53,840 nucleotides of DNA from Psychrobacter pacificensis (GTDB taxonomy: Bacteria; Pseudomonadota; Gammaproteobacteria; Pseudomonadales; Moraxellaceae): positions 1 through 53,840 of the forward strand of contig NZ_FNAL01000020.1 in the NCBI RefSeq assembly GCF_900101915.1. The letters are read 5' to 3'. Numbering within the stretch: position 1 is the stretch's first letter; each line of letters starts with the position of its first letter. Positions 36,443-45,479 of the stretch are shown piece after piece. The notes under the pieces are model-generated. The model was not told the DNA's origin. It saw nothing but the letters and a program-made list of their open reading frames with translations, and searched no databases. The position numbers and the translations under genes are program-made.

Positions 36443-37282
36443 ATGAGTAATGCATCAACCAGTGACACACAAAACGATAAATATGTACCGCCTAAAGTTT
36501 GGACACAAGACAAAGACAACGGCGGTAAGTTCGCAAGCATCAATCGCCCAACCTCTGGCGCTCGTTATGATAAAGAGCTACCAGTAGGCGATGCTCCGCT
36601 ACAGCTATACTCACTGAACACACCCAATGGTGTTAAAGTTAATATCTTATTAGAAGAGCTGGCAGAGCTTGGTATTAGCGGTGCTGAGTACGATGCTTAT
36701 AAAATTGATATCTCGCAAGGTGAACAGTTTGGCTCAGGGTTTGTAGCGATTAACCCTAACTCAAAAATTCCAGCGTTGGTCGATCATTCTGCTGGTACCG
36801 CTGGCGAGCCGATTGCTCTTTTTGAGTCGGGCGCTATCTTGATGTATCTGGCAGAAAAATTTGATAGATTCCTACCTTTATCGCTAGGAAAAGCGAGAGC
36901 AGACTGTCTGTCGTGGGTGATGTGGCAAATGGGTAGTGCGCCTTTTTTAGGTGGCGGCTTCGGACATTTCTATGCCTATGCACCAGAGCCGTTAGAATAT
37001 CCAATTAATCGTTACACCATGGAGACTAAACGTCAGCTTGATGTATTAGATACCCATCTAAAAGACAGTGAGTATTTATGCGGTAATGATGAAGCTGATT
37101 ATAATATTGCCGATATGATTATTTGGGCATGGTATGGACAGTTGGTACTCGGTAAGCTATATGATGCGGCAGAGTTTTTGCAAGTACAAGACTACAAACA
37201 CATACAGCGCTGGGCGAAAAAAATTGCTGAGAGACCTGCCGTCAAGCGTGCTGTGGAGCTAGAGTTAAAACCAATCGATTAA
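36443..37282 (+). CDS. yghU: Glutathione S-transferase, YghU-type disulfide-bond oxidoreductase
   Basis: A 279-residue protein very similar by eye to E. coli YghU: PPKVWTQDKDNGGKFASINRP, LPVGDAPLQLYSLNTPNG, the glutathione-site NPNSKIPALVD, FESGAILMYLAEKF, LGGGFGHFYAYAP and ERPAVKRAVELE. The first 45 residues are the extra N-terminal arm of YghU. The thioredoxin-fold domain covers about 52-135 and the helical domain about 145-275. YghU binds two glutathione molecules and has disulfide reductase activity. Monocistronic, with AAGGA before the start. Confidence 0.95.
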   Translation: MSNASTSDTQNDKYVPPKVWTQDKDNGGKFASINRPTSGARYDKELPVGDAPLQLYSLNTPNGVKVNILLEELAELGISGAEYDAYKIDISQGEQFGSGFVAINPNSKIPALVDHSAGTAGEPIALFESGAILMYLAEKFDRFLPLSLGKARADCLSWVMWQMGSAPFLGGGFGHFYAYAPEPLEYPINRYTMETKRQLDVLDTHLKDSEYLCGNDEADYNIADMIIWAWYGQLVLGKLYDAAEFLQVQDYKHIQRWAKKIAERPAVKRAVELELKPID

Positions 37283-37525
37283 TTATTAGCACGAGCATCA
37301 TTTAATTATTTTCAATGACATTTAGGCTGGTAAGTTTAAGTTACGCACTTATCGGCTTATTTTTATTATATTTAAAATAATAAATATAAAATTGATGACC
37401 ACTTTCTTTTGTATTTACATAATGGTACATTAGAACAACAGATAGAAACATTAAAGCGTTAAGATAACCGCTTATCACCGTGACAGACAGGTGTTTATAC
37501 TTATTTGATTGATGAGTAATGGATT

Positions 37526-38608
37526 ATGAAACACAATAATAAAATGCGCTTACCTATGCTTGCAGCAGTTAGTATGGCTTTGTTTGGTACAGCGAGTATG
37601 GTGAACGCCAAAACTGAGTTTACCAGCCAAGATTGGCAGGTGGTCTGTGATAATACCCGTACTTGTCGGATAGCAGGCTATCAAGCAGAAAATAATAGTG
37701 AATTTCCTGTCTCTGTCTTATTGACCCGCCGTGCAGGGGCAAACGCCGCTGTAGATGGCAAAGTCAAGCTTGGTGGTACCAAAGACAGCTCCTCTAAAGC
37801 CTTAATGCAATTAGGTAACCGTCACCGGATATCACTATTTATTAACGATCGAAATTATGGTGAAACCAAGCCGTATTCTGCAGCCGCAGGCAGTGCTGAG
37901 CTAACCCAAGCGCAAGTTACCGCCTTAGTTAGCGCCCTTCAGCGATCAAGCAAAATCACATTCGCATTACGTAACTCGCGCTGGCAACTCTCAGACAGAG
38001 GAGCTAGTGCGGTCATGTTAAAGGCCGATGATGTCCAAGGACGCGTGGGTACGCCAAGTGCGCTGATGAACCATGATAATGCGACCAAATCTAATAGTAA
38101 TGTCTTACCCCCTAAAGCAGTACCTGTACTACGTTTTGTAGAGCCTAGTGGTAAGTCTGCTGCTAGCGATAAAAAGTTTGTCATGAGATCCTCTCAATTG
38201 GCCTCATTGATGAAAGGAACGATGAAAGATGCCGATGCTGACTGCCCAAATCTATCAGACAAGTCACCTTGGCGTGTCAGTCGCCTAAATGATTCACAGC
38301 TGCTGGCACAGCATGATTGTTGGACAGCTGCTTACAATGTGGGTAGTGGGGTGTGGGTGATCAATGATAGCAAACCTTACAAGCCGACATTGGTCACGAC
38401 TAGCGCCACCAATTACGACAAAGGTAAGCTTAGCTCAGTACAAAAAGGTCGCGGTATTGGCGACTGTATGAGTCAAGTCGATTGGGTGTGGACGGGCCGC
38501 GCGTTTGAGAAAAGCCATGAAAGCACCACTGGACTGTGCCGTCTTATTGAAGCGGGCGGGGCATGGCAGCTGCCGACTTATGTCACGGATGTTAAAGTAG
38601 TCAAATAA
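37526..38608 (+). CDS. DUF1176 family exported protein
   Basis: A 360-residue protein with a Sec signal peptide (hydrophobic to about residue 25, cleavage after VNA). The mature part starts with the DUF1176 pattern DWQVVCDNTRTCRIAGY (about 36-52) and has six or more cysteines in likely disulfides (for example DADCPNLS, QHDCWTAAYN, IGDCMSQVDWVW, GLCRLIEAGG). The family is periplasmic and uncharacterised. The closing WVWTGRAFEKS...GLCR block is typical. Single gene. No function proposed. Confidence 0.88.
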   Translation: MKHNNKMRLPMLAAVSMALFGTASMVNAKTEFTSQDWQVVCDNTRTCRIAGYQAENNSEFPVSVLLTRRAGANAAVDGKVKLGGTKDSSSKALMQLGNRHRISLFINDRNYGETKPYSAAAGSAELTQAQVTALVSALQRSSKITFALRNSRWQLSDRGASAVMLKADDVQGRVGTPSALMNHDNATKSNSNVLPPKAVPVLRFVEPSGKSAASDKKFVMRSSQLASLMKGTMKDADADCPNLSDKSPWRVSRLNDSQLLAQHDCWTAAYNVGSGVWVINDSKPYKPTLVTTSATNYDKGKLSSVQKGRGIGDCMSQVDWVWTGRAFEKSHESTTGLCRLIEAGGAWQLPTYVTDVKVVK

Positions 38609-39173
38609 TCACCGATTTTTTGTTGAATGAGACGTTTAGCATGCTCAATAGAGGACTTATTCGGGCTATTTACTTAGTAATTGAATAAATGGCTACACAT
38701 AATTTTTTATTGTGCTATACTGCGTCGCCACGCAAGCTTAGGCTTTCGTGAATTATGAGATTGATAACATCGCCTGCGATTTTGGGTCTAGGATGACCAT
38801 AAGTAATTGTTGCCGATGATTTTGTGTACTTAAATAACGTCTTAAACATATCAGTTATTTTTGACTCATATCTTATCTACTGACCTATATAGGGTCTAGA
38901 TTGGTTGCTGTTTGCGATTATCTGCTTTGGACAAAGCATTGATAATGCGCGTATATCAAGCATGGATAAGACACTCGGCACTACCACCAAAATACGTCAG
39001 ACAGCACGAACGCATTTATTATAAAGACGCTAAGCTCTAATGGCTTGGTTTCTGATTATCGACACTTTTATGTTGCTCGGTAACCTTTAATAAAAGCAGC
39101 GTAATGAACGGTTATCAGTGGTATGCATCAAGTTTGCTGAATTTACAGCAGCTTATACTTACCAAGGATTCCT
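38609..39173. other. Intergenic stretch and long leader before the DEAD-box helicase
   Basis: About 565 bases. A well-formed extended -10 near 38714-38721 and no other gene-like signal suggest a transcript leader of roughly 445 bases. See the promoter entry. Confidence 0.55.
38690..38728 (+). promoter_or_regulatory. Probable promoter of the helicase gene with a long untranslated leader
   Basis: TGCTATACT (38713-38721) is an extended -10, preceded by a T-rich block in place of a clear -35. Transcription would start near 38728, leaving about 445 bases before the ATG at 39174. Long structured leaders are known for cold-shock genes such as cspA and for csdA/deaD; here this is inference. Confidence 0.5.
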
Positions 39174-40790
39174 ATGACTGACATCTTATCTGCAATTGCC
39201 GCTGAAAACGGTATCATCGAAAGCAACGACACTACTGCAAACACTGACACCTCTAACAATGACGCTACTGCTCAAGCAGCAACAGATGCGGCCTCAGAAG
39301 ACAAAACAACCTTTAGCGATCTTAATATTGCCAAGCCGATTTTGACCGCGCTTGATCGCATCGGTTATACCAATCCAACCCCTATCCAAGAACAAGCCAT
39401 TCCGTTTGCACTAGCCGGCCGTGACCTTTTATTGTCAGCGCAAACAGGTAGTGGTAAAACAGCAGCATTCGTAATCCCAGTACTCGATCGCTTAAGCCGT
39501 GCCACCAGCTTTGATAAACTGACCAAAGCACTTATCCTAACGCCAACGCGCGAGCTTGCTCAGCAGGTGCATGACAGCGTACGCACGTATTCAAAAGACA
39601 TGCGCGGTTTGTTCTGCGTGCCCTTGGTCGGCGGCGCGCCTTACAACGGTCAAATCACCGCCCTACGTAAAGGTGTACAGGTCATCGTCGCCACGCCTGG
39701 TCGTTTGCTTGACCATATAAAAGCAGGCCGTGTGGATTTATCAAACCTTGAAGTGTTGGTACTAGATGAAGCGGACCGTATGCTAGACATGGGTTTTGCT
39801 GATGACATCAGTGATATCTTAAGCGCCGCGCCAATCGATCGTCAGACGATCATGTGTTCAGCAACTTGGGATGGCCCAGTCGGTAAAATCGCTGCCAGCT
39901 TCACTAAGAACCCTGAGCGCGTATCAATCAAAGTAGAATCTGCACACATCGAAGAAAAAGTGTACTACTGTGATGATTTTGATCACAAAAACCGCTTGCT
40001 TGACAAAATCGTTTGCCAACAAGAGATGGATCAAATCATTATCTTTGCTGCAACCAAACGTAGCACTGAAAAATTGGCAAAACAACTACAAGAAGCGGGT
40101 CATAAAGCAAGCTTCCTACATGGTGACCTGCCACAGAGCAAGCGTAACCGCATCGTTCAAGATTTGCGTAATGGTAAGGTAAAAATCTTAGTAGCGACTG
40201 ACGTTGCTGCCCGTGGTCTTGACGTGCCAGCCATCTCGCACGTCATCAACTATGATTTACCACGTCAGACTGAAGATTACGTCCACCGTATTGGTCGTTG
40301 TGGCCGTGCTGGCCGTACTGGTGTGGCTATCAGCCTATGCAGCATGGACGATCGTCCACAATTGGCCGCCATCAACCGTTACTTAGATCGCAAGATGGAA
40401 GTGTGCGTTATCGAAGGCATGGAGCCTAAGAAAACCTACGTACCAAGCGAAAACAAAGGACGCGGGCGTGGCCGTGGTCGCGGACGCTCAAGCGGTGGTT
40501 ATGCTGGCAAGTCTACTGGCGGTGGCCGTGGTCGCTCAAACGATCGCGCAGCAACAGGCCAGCGCGCCAGCAATGATAGTGGATACCAAGGCCAAGGTGC
40601 TGGCAAGTCACGTGATTCATCAGGTAAGCCAAAAGACCGTTTTGGTGGTAAACCATATCAGGGCAAGCGCGGTGACCGTGCAGCTACAGGCCGTGGTCGT
40701 CCAAGTGGCAGCCAAGGTCGCCCAGCAAATCGTTCTGACAGCCGTGGTCAAGGTCGTCCAAACGGTGGCAACCGTGGTAAAAACTCATAA
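39174..40790 (+). CDS. rhlE: DEAD-box ATP-dependent RNA helicase with RGG-rich tail (RhlE-like)
   Basis: A 538-residue helicase. An acidic Asn/Thr-rich lead (1-45) precedes the core: Q motif FSDLNIAK and NPTPIQEQAIP, motif I AQTGSGKT (about 89), Ia PTRELAQQ, Ib TPGR, motif II DEAD (about 198), motif III SAT (about 228), then IV-VI including ATDVAARGLD and HRIGRCGRAGR (about 368). Residues about 425-538 are Arg/Gly-rich with many RGRG and GRG repeats, an RNA-binding tail. DEAD-box proteins of this type remodel rRNA and mRNA and are often cold-induced. The exact subgroup (RhlE, CsdA or SrmB) is uncertain. AAGGA lies 5 bases before the ATG. Confidence 0.9.
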   Translation: MTDILSAIAAENGIIESNDTTANTDTSNNDATAQAATDAASEDKTTFSDLNIAKPILTALDRIGYTNPTPIQEQAIPFALAGRDLLLSAQTGSGKTAAFVIPVLDRLSRATSFDKLTKALILTPTRELAQQVHDSVRTYSKDMRGLFCVPLVGGAPYNGQITALRKGVQVIVATPGRLLDHIKAGRVDLSNLEVLVLDEADRMLDMGFADDISDILSAAPIDRQTIMCSATWDGPVGKIAASFTKNPERVSIKVESAHIEEKVYYCDDFDHKNRLLDKIVCQQEMDQIIIFAATKRSTEKLAKQLQEAGHKASFLHGDLPQSKRNRIVQDLRNGKVKILVATDVAARGLDVPAISHVINYDLPRQTEDYVHRIGRCGRAGRTGVAISLCSMDDRPQLAAINRYLDRKMEVCVIEGMEPKKTYVPSENKGRGRGRGRGRSSGGYAGKSTGGGRGRSNDRAATGQRASNDSGYQGQGAGKSRDSSGKPKDRFGGKPYQGKRGDRAATGRGRPSGSQGRPANRSDSRGQGRPNGGNRGKNS

Positions 40791-40851
40791 TATCGCTATA
40801 ACGAACGATTAAAGCTACTAATTACTAATTCATTAATCGTCTAAAGTAGTA

Positions 40852-40884
40852 AAAAGCCAGATACTTGTTATCTGGCTTTTTTGT
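40852..40884. terminator. Terminator after the helicase gene
   Basis: A 12-bp perfect stem AAAAGCCAGATA (40852-40863) with TATCTGGCTTTT (40869-40880), 5-base loop, then TT. Confidence 0.93.
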
Positions 40885-41054
40885 GTGTGACCCATTGTTC
40901 GCTGATGGTATAGTTAAGCTTTTGCAGGCATGACTAACTATGATTCGTTTAGAGCTCAGCAGTTATTAAGATCATTGACATGGCTGCTTGCACGAGTTTT
41001 TTAGCTTGTCTATACTGATTCACTTTTGCCAGTTGTTTGCCTCGGAGCGCCTTG

Positions 41055-42299
41055 ATGCCTACTACCTCCTCTTTAGCAATTGATAGCCTGCCATTAGCTT
41101 TCGGTATCATTATGGCAATCATTGGCCTAGTATTCTATACCCAAGGTTTGCCGGGTAAATTCTGGCGACGGTTTTATGCGGTATTGCCCGGTATTGTGCT
41201 GTGCTGCTTTATACCTGCTACTTTAAATAGCTTAGGGATGTTCGCCGATGGGGTGGGTTCACAGATTTATGGATTTACCGCGACGTATCTGCTGCCAGCC
41301 AGTTTGCTATTGATGACCTTATCCATGGATGTTCCCAAAATACTAGGATTAGGTTGGAAAGCGATTGCCATGTTCTTTGCCGCCAGTATCGCTATTGTTA
41401 TTAGCGGTCCCATTAGTTTAGGAATAGCTAAGTGGGTATCGCCTGAAATGTTCCTCGATGATACATTATGGCGTGGATTTTCAGCCGTGGCAGGCAGTTG
41501 GATCGGCGGTGCAGCTAACCAAGCGGCAATGAAAGAGCTGTTTGGGGTCAGTGATGATTTGTTTGGCATGATGATCTTGGTGGATGCCACCAATGCCTCA
41601 TTGTGGTTACTCGCAATCTTGGTGATGGCAAAACACAGCGCAAAGATCGATCGATTCTTGCGCGCTGATACCAGTAGTATTGATAAAGTCATTAAAGCCG
41701 TCGAAAGCTATGAGCGCGATCATGCCCGTCCAGCCACCATTAATGATTTGATGGTGATGTTTGGCTTGTGCTTTGCCATGGTAGGAGTGGCGCACTTTGT
41801 TGGTGGACAAATTGCTGACTTTTTTGCCCCATATAAATGGGCGGTGCAATATAGTTTTGCCAGTTCATTCTTTTGGATGGTGGTCATTATTACTCTGTTA
41901 GGCGTCATTTTTTCTTTTACTAAGATTCGCAGACTCGACCATGTGGGCGCGTCCAAAATGGGTACCGTATTTATCTTCGTGCTGATTGCCGCGATTGGTA
42001 TGCAGATTAATTTGGCAGGTATTGTCTCGCAGTGGCGGCTATTGCTTATCGGCTTTTTATGGATGAGTATCCATGTGGTGATTATCTTTGGGGTTGCCAG
42101 ACTTATCCGTGCGCCGTTTTTCTTTTTGGCGGTAGGTTCTAATGCCAATACAGGTGGCGCATCGTCGGCACCGATCGTCGCGACGGCTTTTCATCCATCG
42201 CTTGCGCCTGTTGGCGTGTTTTTGGGTATTATGGGCTATGCGGTGGGTACGTTTGGCGGGTATATCAGTACCCAATTGATGCGCTTGGTAGTGGGTTAG
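41055..42299 (+). CDS. DUF819 family integral membrane protein
   Basis: A 414-residue protein with about 10-11 hydrophobic helices spread over the whole length. The signature is the small-residue segment AVAGSWIGGAANQAAMKE (about 155-172), and the mirrored segment SNANTGGASSAPIVA (about 368) near the end suggests two inverted repeats as in many transporters. DUF819 (YjcL-like) proteins are uncharacterised, probably transporters. The ATG at 41055 has GGAG 8 bases upstream and is preferred to the TTG at 41037. Terminated by the stem at 42341. Confidence 0.85.
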   Translation: MPTTSSLAIDSLPLAFGIIMAIIGLVFYTQGLPGKFWRRFYAVLPGIVLCCFIPATLNSLGMFADGVGSQIYGFTATYLLPASLLLMTLSMDVPKILGLGWKAIAMFFAASIAIVISGPISLGIAKWVSPEMFLDDTLWRGFSAVAGSWIGGAANQAAMKELFGVSDDLFGMMILVDATNASLWLLAILVMAKHSAKIDRFLRADTSSIDKVIKAVESYERDHARPATINDLMVMFGLCFAMVGVAHFVGGQIADFFAPYKWAVQYSFASSFFWMVVIITLLGVIFSFTKIRRLDHVGASKMGTVFIFVLIAAIGMQINLAGIVSQWRLLLIGFLWMSIHVVIIFGVARLIRAPFFFLAVGSNANTGGASSAPIVATAFHPSLAPVGVFLGIMGYAVGTFGGYISTQLMRLVVG

Positions 42300-42337
42300 T
42301 GTTTAGGTTATCCATATTCTGATAGCATTTTTTCCTC

Positions 42338-42368
42338 AAAAAACCTGCAATGATTGCGGGTTTTTTTA
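42338..42368 (+). terminator. Terminator after the DUF819 gene
   Basis: AAACCTGCAA (42341-42350) pairs with TTGCGGGTTT (42354-42363, one G-U), a tight 3-base loop, then a T run. Confidence 0.88.
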
Positions 42369-42533
42369 TTATAAGGTGCCTAATGACTTAAGTTGTCGTT
42401 TTGTCTATCGATGCTATTGATACGTAAGCTTTGCCACACCCCTGCATGAGTACGTGTTAACCTTCCTGCTACTCAGATGAATAATAATAAATACATTAGC
42501 AATAAATAGTGTCTCAATAGGAAAAATAGCGTC

Positions 42534-45101
42534 ATGGCCAATCCAAAACAATTAGAAGCAACAGAAAATAAGACAAGTATCGTCAAGAACGCTCTATACA
42601 ACCCTAATCAAGAAAATATTCAGGTCAGAGGTGCGCGTGTTCATAATTTAAAGAACGTCGATGTGGATTTACCGCGCAATGCCTTAGTGGTCTTTACGGG
42701 TATATCTGGATCGGGAAAATCATCACTGGCATTTGGTACGCTATTTGCCGAGTCACAGCGGCGCTATCTTGATTCAGTATCGCCTTATGCCAGAAGGCTC
42801 ATCGATCAGGTTGATGAACCCGATGTCGATACTATAGAAGGGTTACCGCCAGCAGTTGCCTTACAGCAGCAGCGGGGTACGCCGTCAGTACGCTCGTCCG
42901 TCGGTAGTGTAACAACCATATCTAATGGTCTTCGTATGTTGTACTCACGAGCCGGAGAGTATCCCGCCGGCCAAGAGATGCTGTATGCCGATGCGTTCTC
43001 GCCCAATACGCCAGATGGTGCCTGTCCCACGTGTTCAGGTATCGGCCGTGTATTTGAGGTCACCGAGGATCTGCTGGTACCAGATAATACCAAAAGCATT
43101 CGCGAGCGAGCTATTGCCGCATGGCCACCGGCATGGCAAGGTCAAAACCTGAGCCGTATATTGACCACGCTCGGCTATGATATTGATAAACCTTGGCACA
43201 CCCTGCCAAAGAAGACCCGCGACTGGATCTTGTTTACCGATGAGACACCAACAGTGCCTGTTTATCCTGAGTATGATATAGAACAGACACGGGAGGCCAT
43301 TGAGAAAGGGGAAAAGCCAAACTATATGGGTACGTTTACCAGTGCCAAAAACTTTGTTTTGCATTCTTTTGCCACCACTCAAAGCCCGCGCACCAAGAAA
43401 CGCGTGTCGCAATTTATGCAGATATCCGAGTGTCCAGAATGTCACGGCAAAAAACTTAAGAAAGAATCACTGTCGGTTAAATTTGCAGGACTCGATATCG
43501 GTGAGCTGTCACAGCTTACATTGACGGACATGGCCCAAAAACTTGAGAAAACAGCGCATACCAAGATAGCTGATGATACACCAAACCGCGAAAAAGCCAT
43601 CGTTGCCCAGCGTATTGCCAGTGATATTCTCTCTCGTATTGAGGCACTAACAAGGCTTGGGCTCGGTTATCTGTCACTTGAGCGTACCACACCAACACTA
43701 TCGCCTGGTGAGCTACAGCGATTGCGATTAGCGACCCAGATTCGCTCGCAACTGTTTGGCGTGGTTTATGTCCTTGATGAGCCATCAGCAGGTCTGCACC
43801 CTGCTGACACGCAGGCGCTACTTGGGGCGCTAGATGAGTTGATCGCATCTGGTAACTCGGTGTTTGTGGTTGAGCACGACGTGAGTGTGATTGGGCATGC
43901 TGATTGGGTGGTCGATGTCGGGCCACAGGCTGGCACGCATGGCGGCGAGATTGTCTATAGTGGGCCTGTAGAAGGGCTACGTGAGGTTGCGCAGTCGCAT
44001 ACGGGTCAATATCTCTTTGCTAACGACACGGCGAATCATCAGTCAAAATCTGACACAAGGCAACCGACAGCGTGGCTGAAACTCGCAAATATCGAGCGCA
44101 ATAATATAATCGGCTTGGATGTTGAGTTTCCGCTTGGGGTGATGACTAGTGTCACGGGTGTCTCAGGGTCAGGTAAGTCGAGTCTTATCAGCCAAGCATT
44201 GGTAGAGCTTATCAGTGAAGTATTGGGGCAAAAGACGGTTACTGAAGCGCCTGTAGGTGAGGCAGATTTGCTTGAGCAAGAGCTTGAGACAGTCACTGGT
44301 GGTGAAATCGTCGCTGGCATGGAGCAAGTCCGTCGTCTTATTAATATCAATCAAAAGGCGATTGGGCGGACACCGCGCTCAAACCTAGCAACCTATACAG
44401 GATTGTTCGATGATGTGCGTAAGCTGTTTGCCGCAACTAAGCAAGCAAAAGCACATGGCTATGACGCTGGACGTTTCTCGTTTAACACCAAAAAAGGCCG
44501 CTGTCCAAATTGTGAAGGTTTGGGTTTTGTCAGTGTGGAGCTGCTATTTTTACCAAGTGTCTATGCACCTTGCCAGGTCTGTCACGGGCAACGCTATGAT
44601 GAAGAAACACTTACCATCACGTATCGAGATAAAAACATTGCTGAAGTATTAAATTTAACCGTTGAAGCGGCTCATGAGTTCTTTGTTGATGAAGCGCCTA
44701 TCTTGCGCGCATTGGATGCGTTGCTGCAAGTGGGGCTTGGCTACTTACGTTTGGGGCAGCCCGCCACTGAGTTGTCAGGGGGTGAAGCACAGCGTATTAA
44801 GCTTGCCACTGAACTACAACGCACGCAACGAGGCGATACGCTCTATATCTTAGATGAGCCAACCACAGGTTTACATCCTGCTGATGTATCCATGCTGATG
44901 ACGCAATTAAACGGTTTGGTCGATGCGGGGAACACCGTCATCATGGTTGAGCATGATATGCAAGTGGCCAGCAATAGCGACTGGGTGATTGATATGGGGC
45001 CAGGGGCAGGTGATGAGGGCGGGTTAATTGTCGCTCAAGGTACGCCAGAAGACGTGGCCCAATCAGAAGACAGTCGCACCGCACCGTTTTTATTGGTGTG
45101 A
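42534..45101 (+). CDS. UvrA2-type ABC ATPase (excinuclease subunit A paralogue)
   Basis: An 855-residue UvrA-family protein with two ABC modules. Module 1: Walker A GISGSGKSS (about 56-64), signature LSPGELQRLRLA (unusual Pro), Walker B VVYVLDEPSAGLHP. Module 2: Walker A GVSGSGKSS, signature LSGGEAQRIKLA, Walker B LYILDEPTTGLHP. Zinc sites are CPTC/CPEC around the insertion domain and CPNC...CQVC in the second. After SVTTISNGLRMLYSRAGEY it passes directly to the first zinc site, so the UvrB-binding domain of canonical UvrA (about 100 residues, total about 940) is missing. This is the class-II UvrA pattern, as in Deinococcus UvrA2 and Streptomyces DrrC. These proteins bind modified or drug-bound DNA; role here unknown. 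Confidence 0.9.
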   Translation: MANPKQLEATENKTSIVKNALYNPNQENIQVRGARVHNLKNVDVDLPRNALVVFTGISGSGKSSLAFGTLFAESQRRYLDSVSPYARRLIDQVDEPDVDTIEGLPPAVALQQQRGTPSVRSSVGSVTTISNGLRMLYSRAGEYPAGQEMLYADAFSPNTPDGACPTCSGIGRVFEVTEDLLVPDNTKSIRERAIAAWPPAWQGQNLSRILTTLGYDIDKPWHTLPKKTRDWILFTDETPTVPVYPEYDIEQTREAIEKGEKPNYMGTFTSAKNFVLHSFATTQSPRTKKRVSQFMQISECPECHGKKLKKESLSVKFAGLDIGELSQLTLTDMAQKLEKTAHTKIADDTPNREKAIVAQRIASDILSRIEALTRLGLGYLSLERTTPTLSPGELQRLRLATQIRSQLFGVVYVLDEPSAGLHPADTQALLGALDELIASGNSVFVVEHDVSVIGHADWVVDVGPQAGTHGGEIVYSGPVEGLREVAQSHTGQYLFANDTANHQSKSDTRQPTAWLKLANIERNNIIGLDVEFPLGVMTSVTGVSGSGKSSLISQALVELISEVLGQKTVTEAPVGEADLLEQELETVTGGEIVAGMEQVRRLININQKAIGRTPRSNLATYTGLFDDVRKLFAATKQAKAHGYDAGRFSFNTKKGRCPNCEGLGFVSVELLFLPSVYAPCQVCHGQRYDEETLTITYRDKNIAEVLNLTVEAAHEFFVDEAPILRALDALLQVGLGYLRLGQPATELSGGEAQRIKLATELQRTQRGDTLYILDEPTTGLHPADVSMLMTQLNGLVDAGNTVIMVEHDMQVASNSDWVIDMGPGAGDEGGLIVAQGTPEDVAQSEDSRTAPFLLV

Positions 45102-45125
45102 TTTTATTGATGTGACGACCAGTTT

Positions 45126-45308
45126 TCAAATTGGGTCTAAGAGTGAAGGGTATCCCCAATAATTATCAGGGCATTTGGGCAATTCAACTAACGTGCGACG
45201 CAACGCATCTGACCATTGATGACGGATGGTATTAAAGTACTCATCACCCTCATCAATACGGCGACCTTTGGGTAAGATTAAACTGTCATTACAGTTAGGC
45301 TTACAATA
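45126..45308 (-). pseudogene. Truncated gene remnant of unknown family
   Basis: Sixty open codons on the minus strand end at TGA (45126-45128) but contain no ATG, GTG or TTG start near their beginning; a TGA closes the frame at 45309-45311. The translation looks genuinely protein-like: PKGRRIDEGDEYFNTIRHQW and LPKCPDNYWGYPSLLDP, with good use of all residue types. Upstream there is only a stem-loop. It is best read as the 3' end of a gene that lost its 5' part. Family not recognised. Confidence 0.5.
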
Positions 45309-45343
45309 TCAATTTTAAAACATAATGTATGGATGACAGTCTG

Positions 45344-45379
45344 CGCCGCTCAGTAATGTATTTATGAGCGGCGTTTTTA
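45344..45379. terminator. Stem-loop terminator upstream of mtfA
   Basis: CGCCGCTCA (45344-45352) pairs perfectly with TGAGCGGCG (45365-45373), followed by TTTTTA. It lies between the gene remnant and mtfA and probably belonged to a plus-strand transcript, perhaps read-through from the UvrA2 gene. Confidence 0.75.
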
Positions 45380-45479
45380 TACATTTTAATATAGTAATTA
45401 TCATGGCGTGCTACTGGTTATCGCTATAATATACGTAGAACGGCTGGCCTATATACTAAGAAGAATAGGGATAAAGTGT

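Larger units (their letters stand above)
45102..45479. other. Intergenic stretch with a gene remnant and a terminator
   Basis: About 380 bases holding the minus-strand remnant (45126-45308), the stem-loop at 45344-45373 and the ribosome site of mtfA. Confidence 0.6.

Noticed and set aside
39970..40812. Alternative-frame open frames inside the helicase gene
   Set aside because: Low-complexity shadows of the Arg/Gly-rich tail and core.
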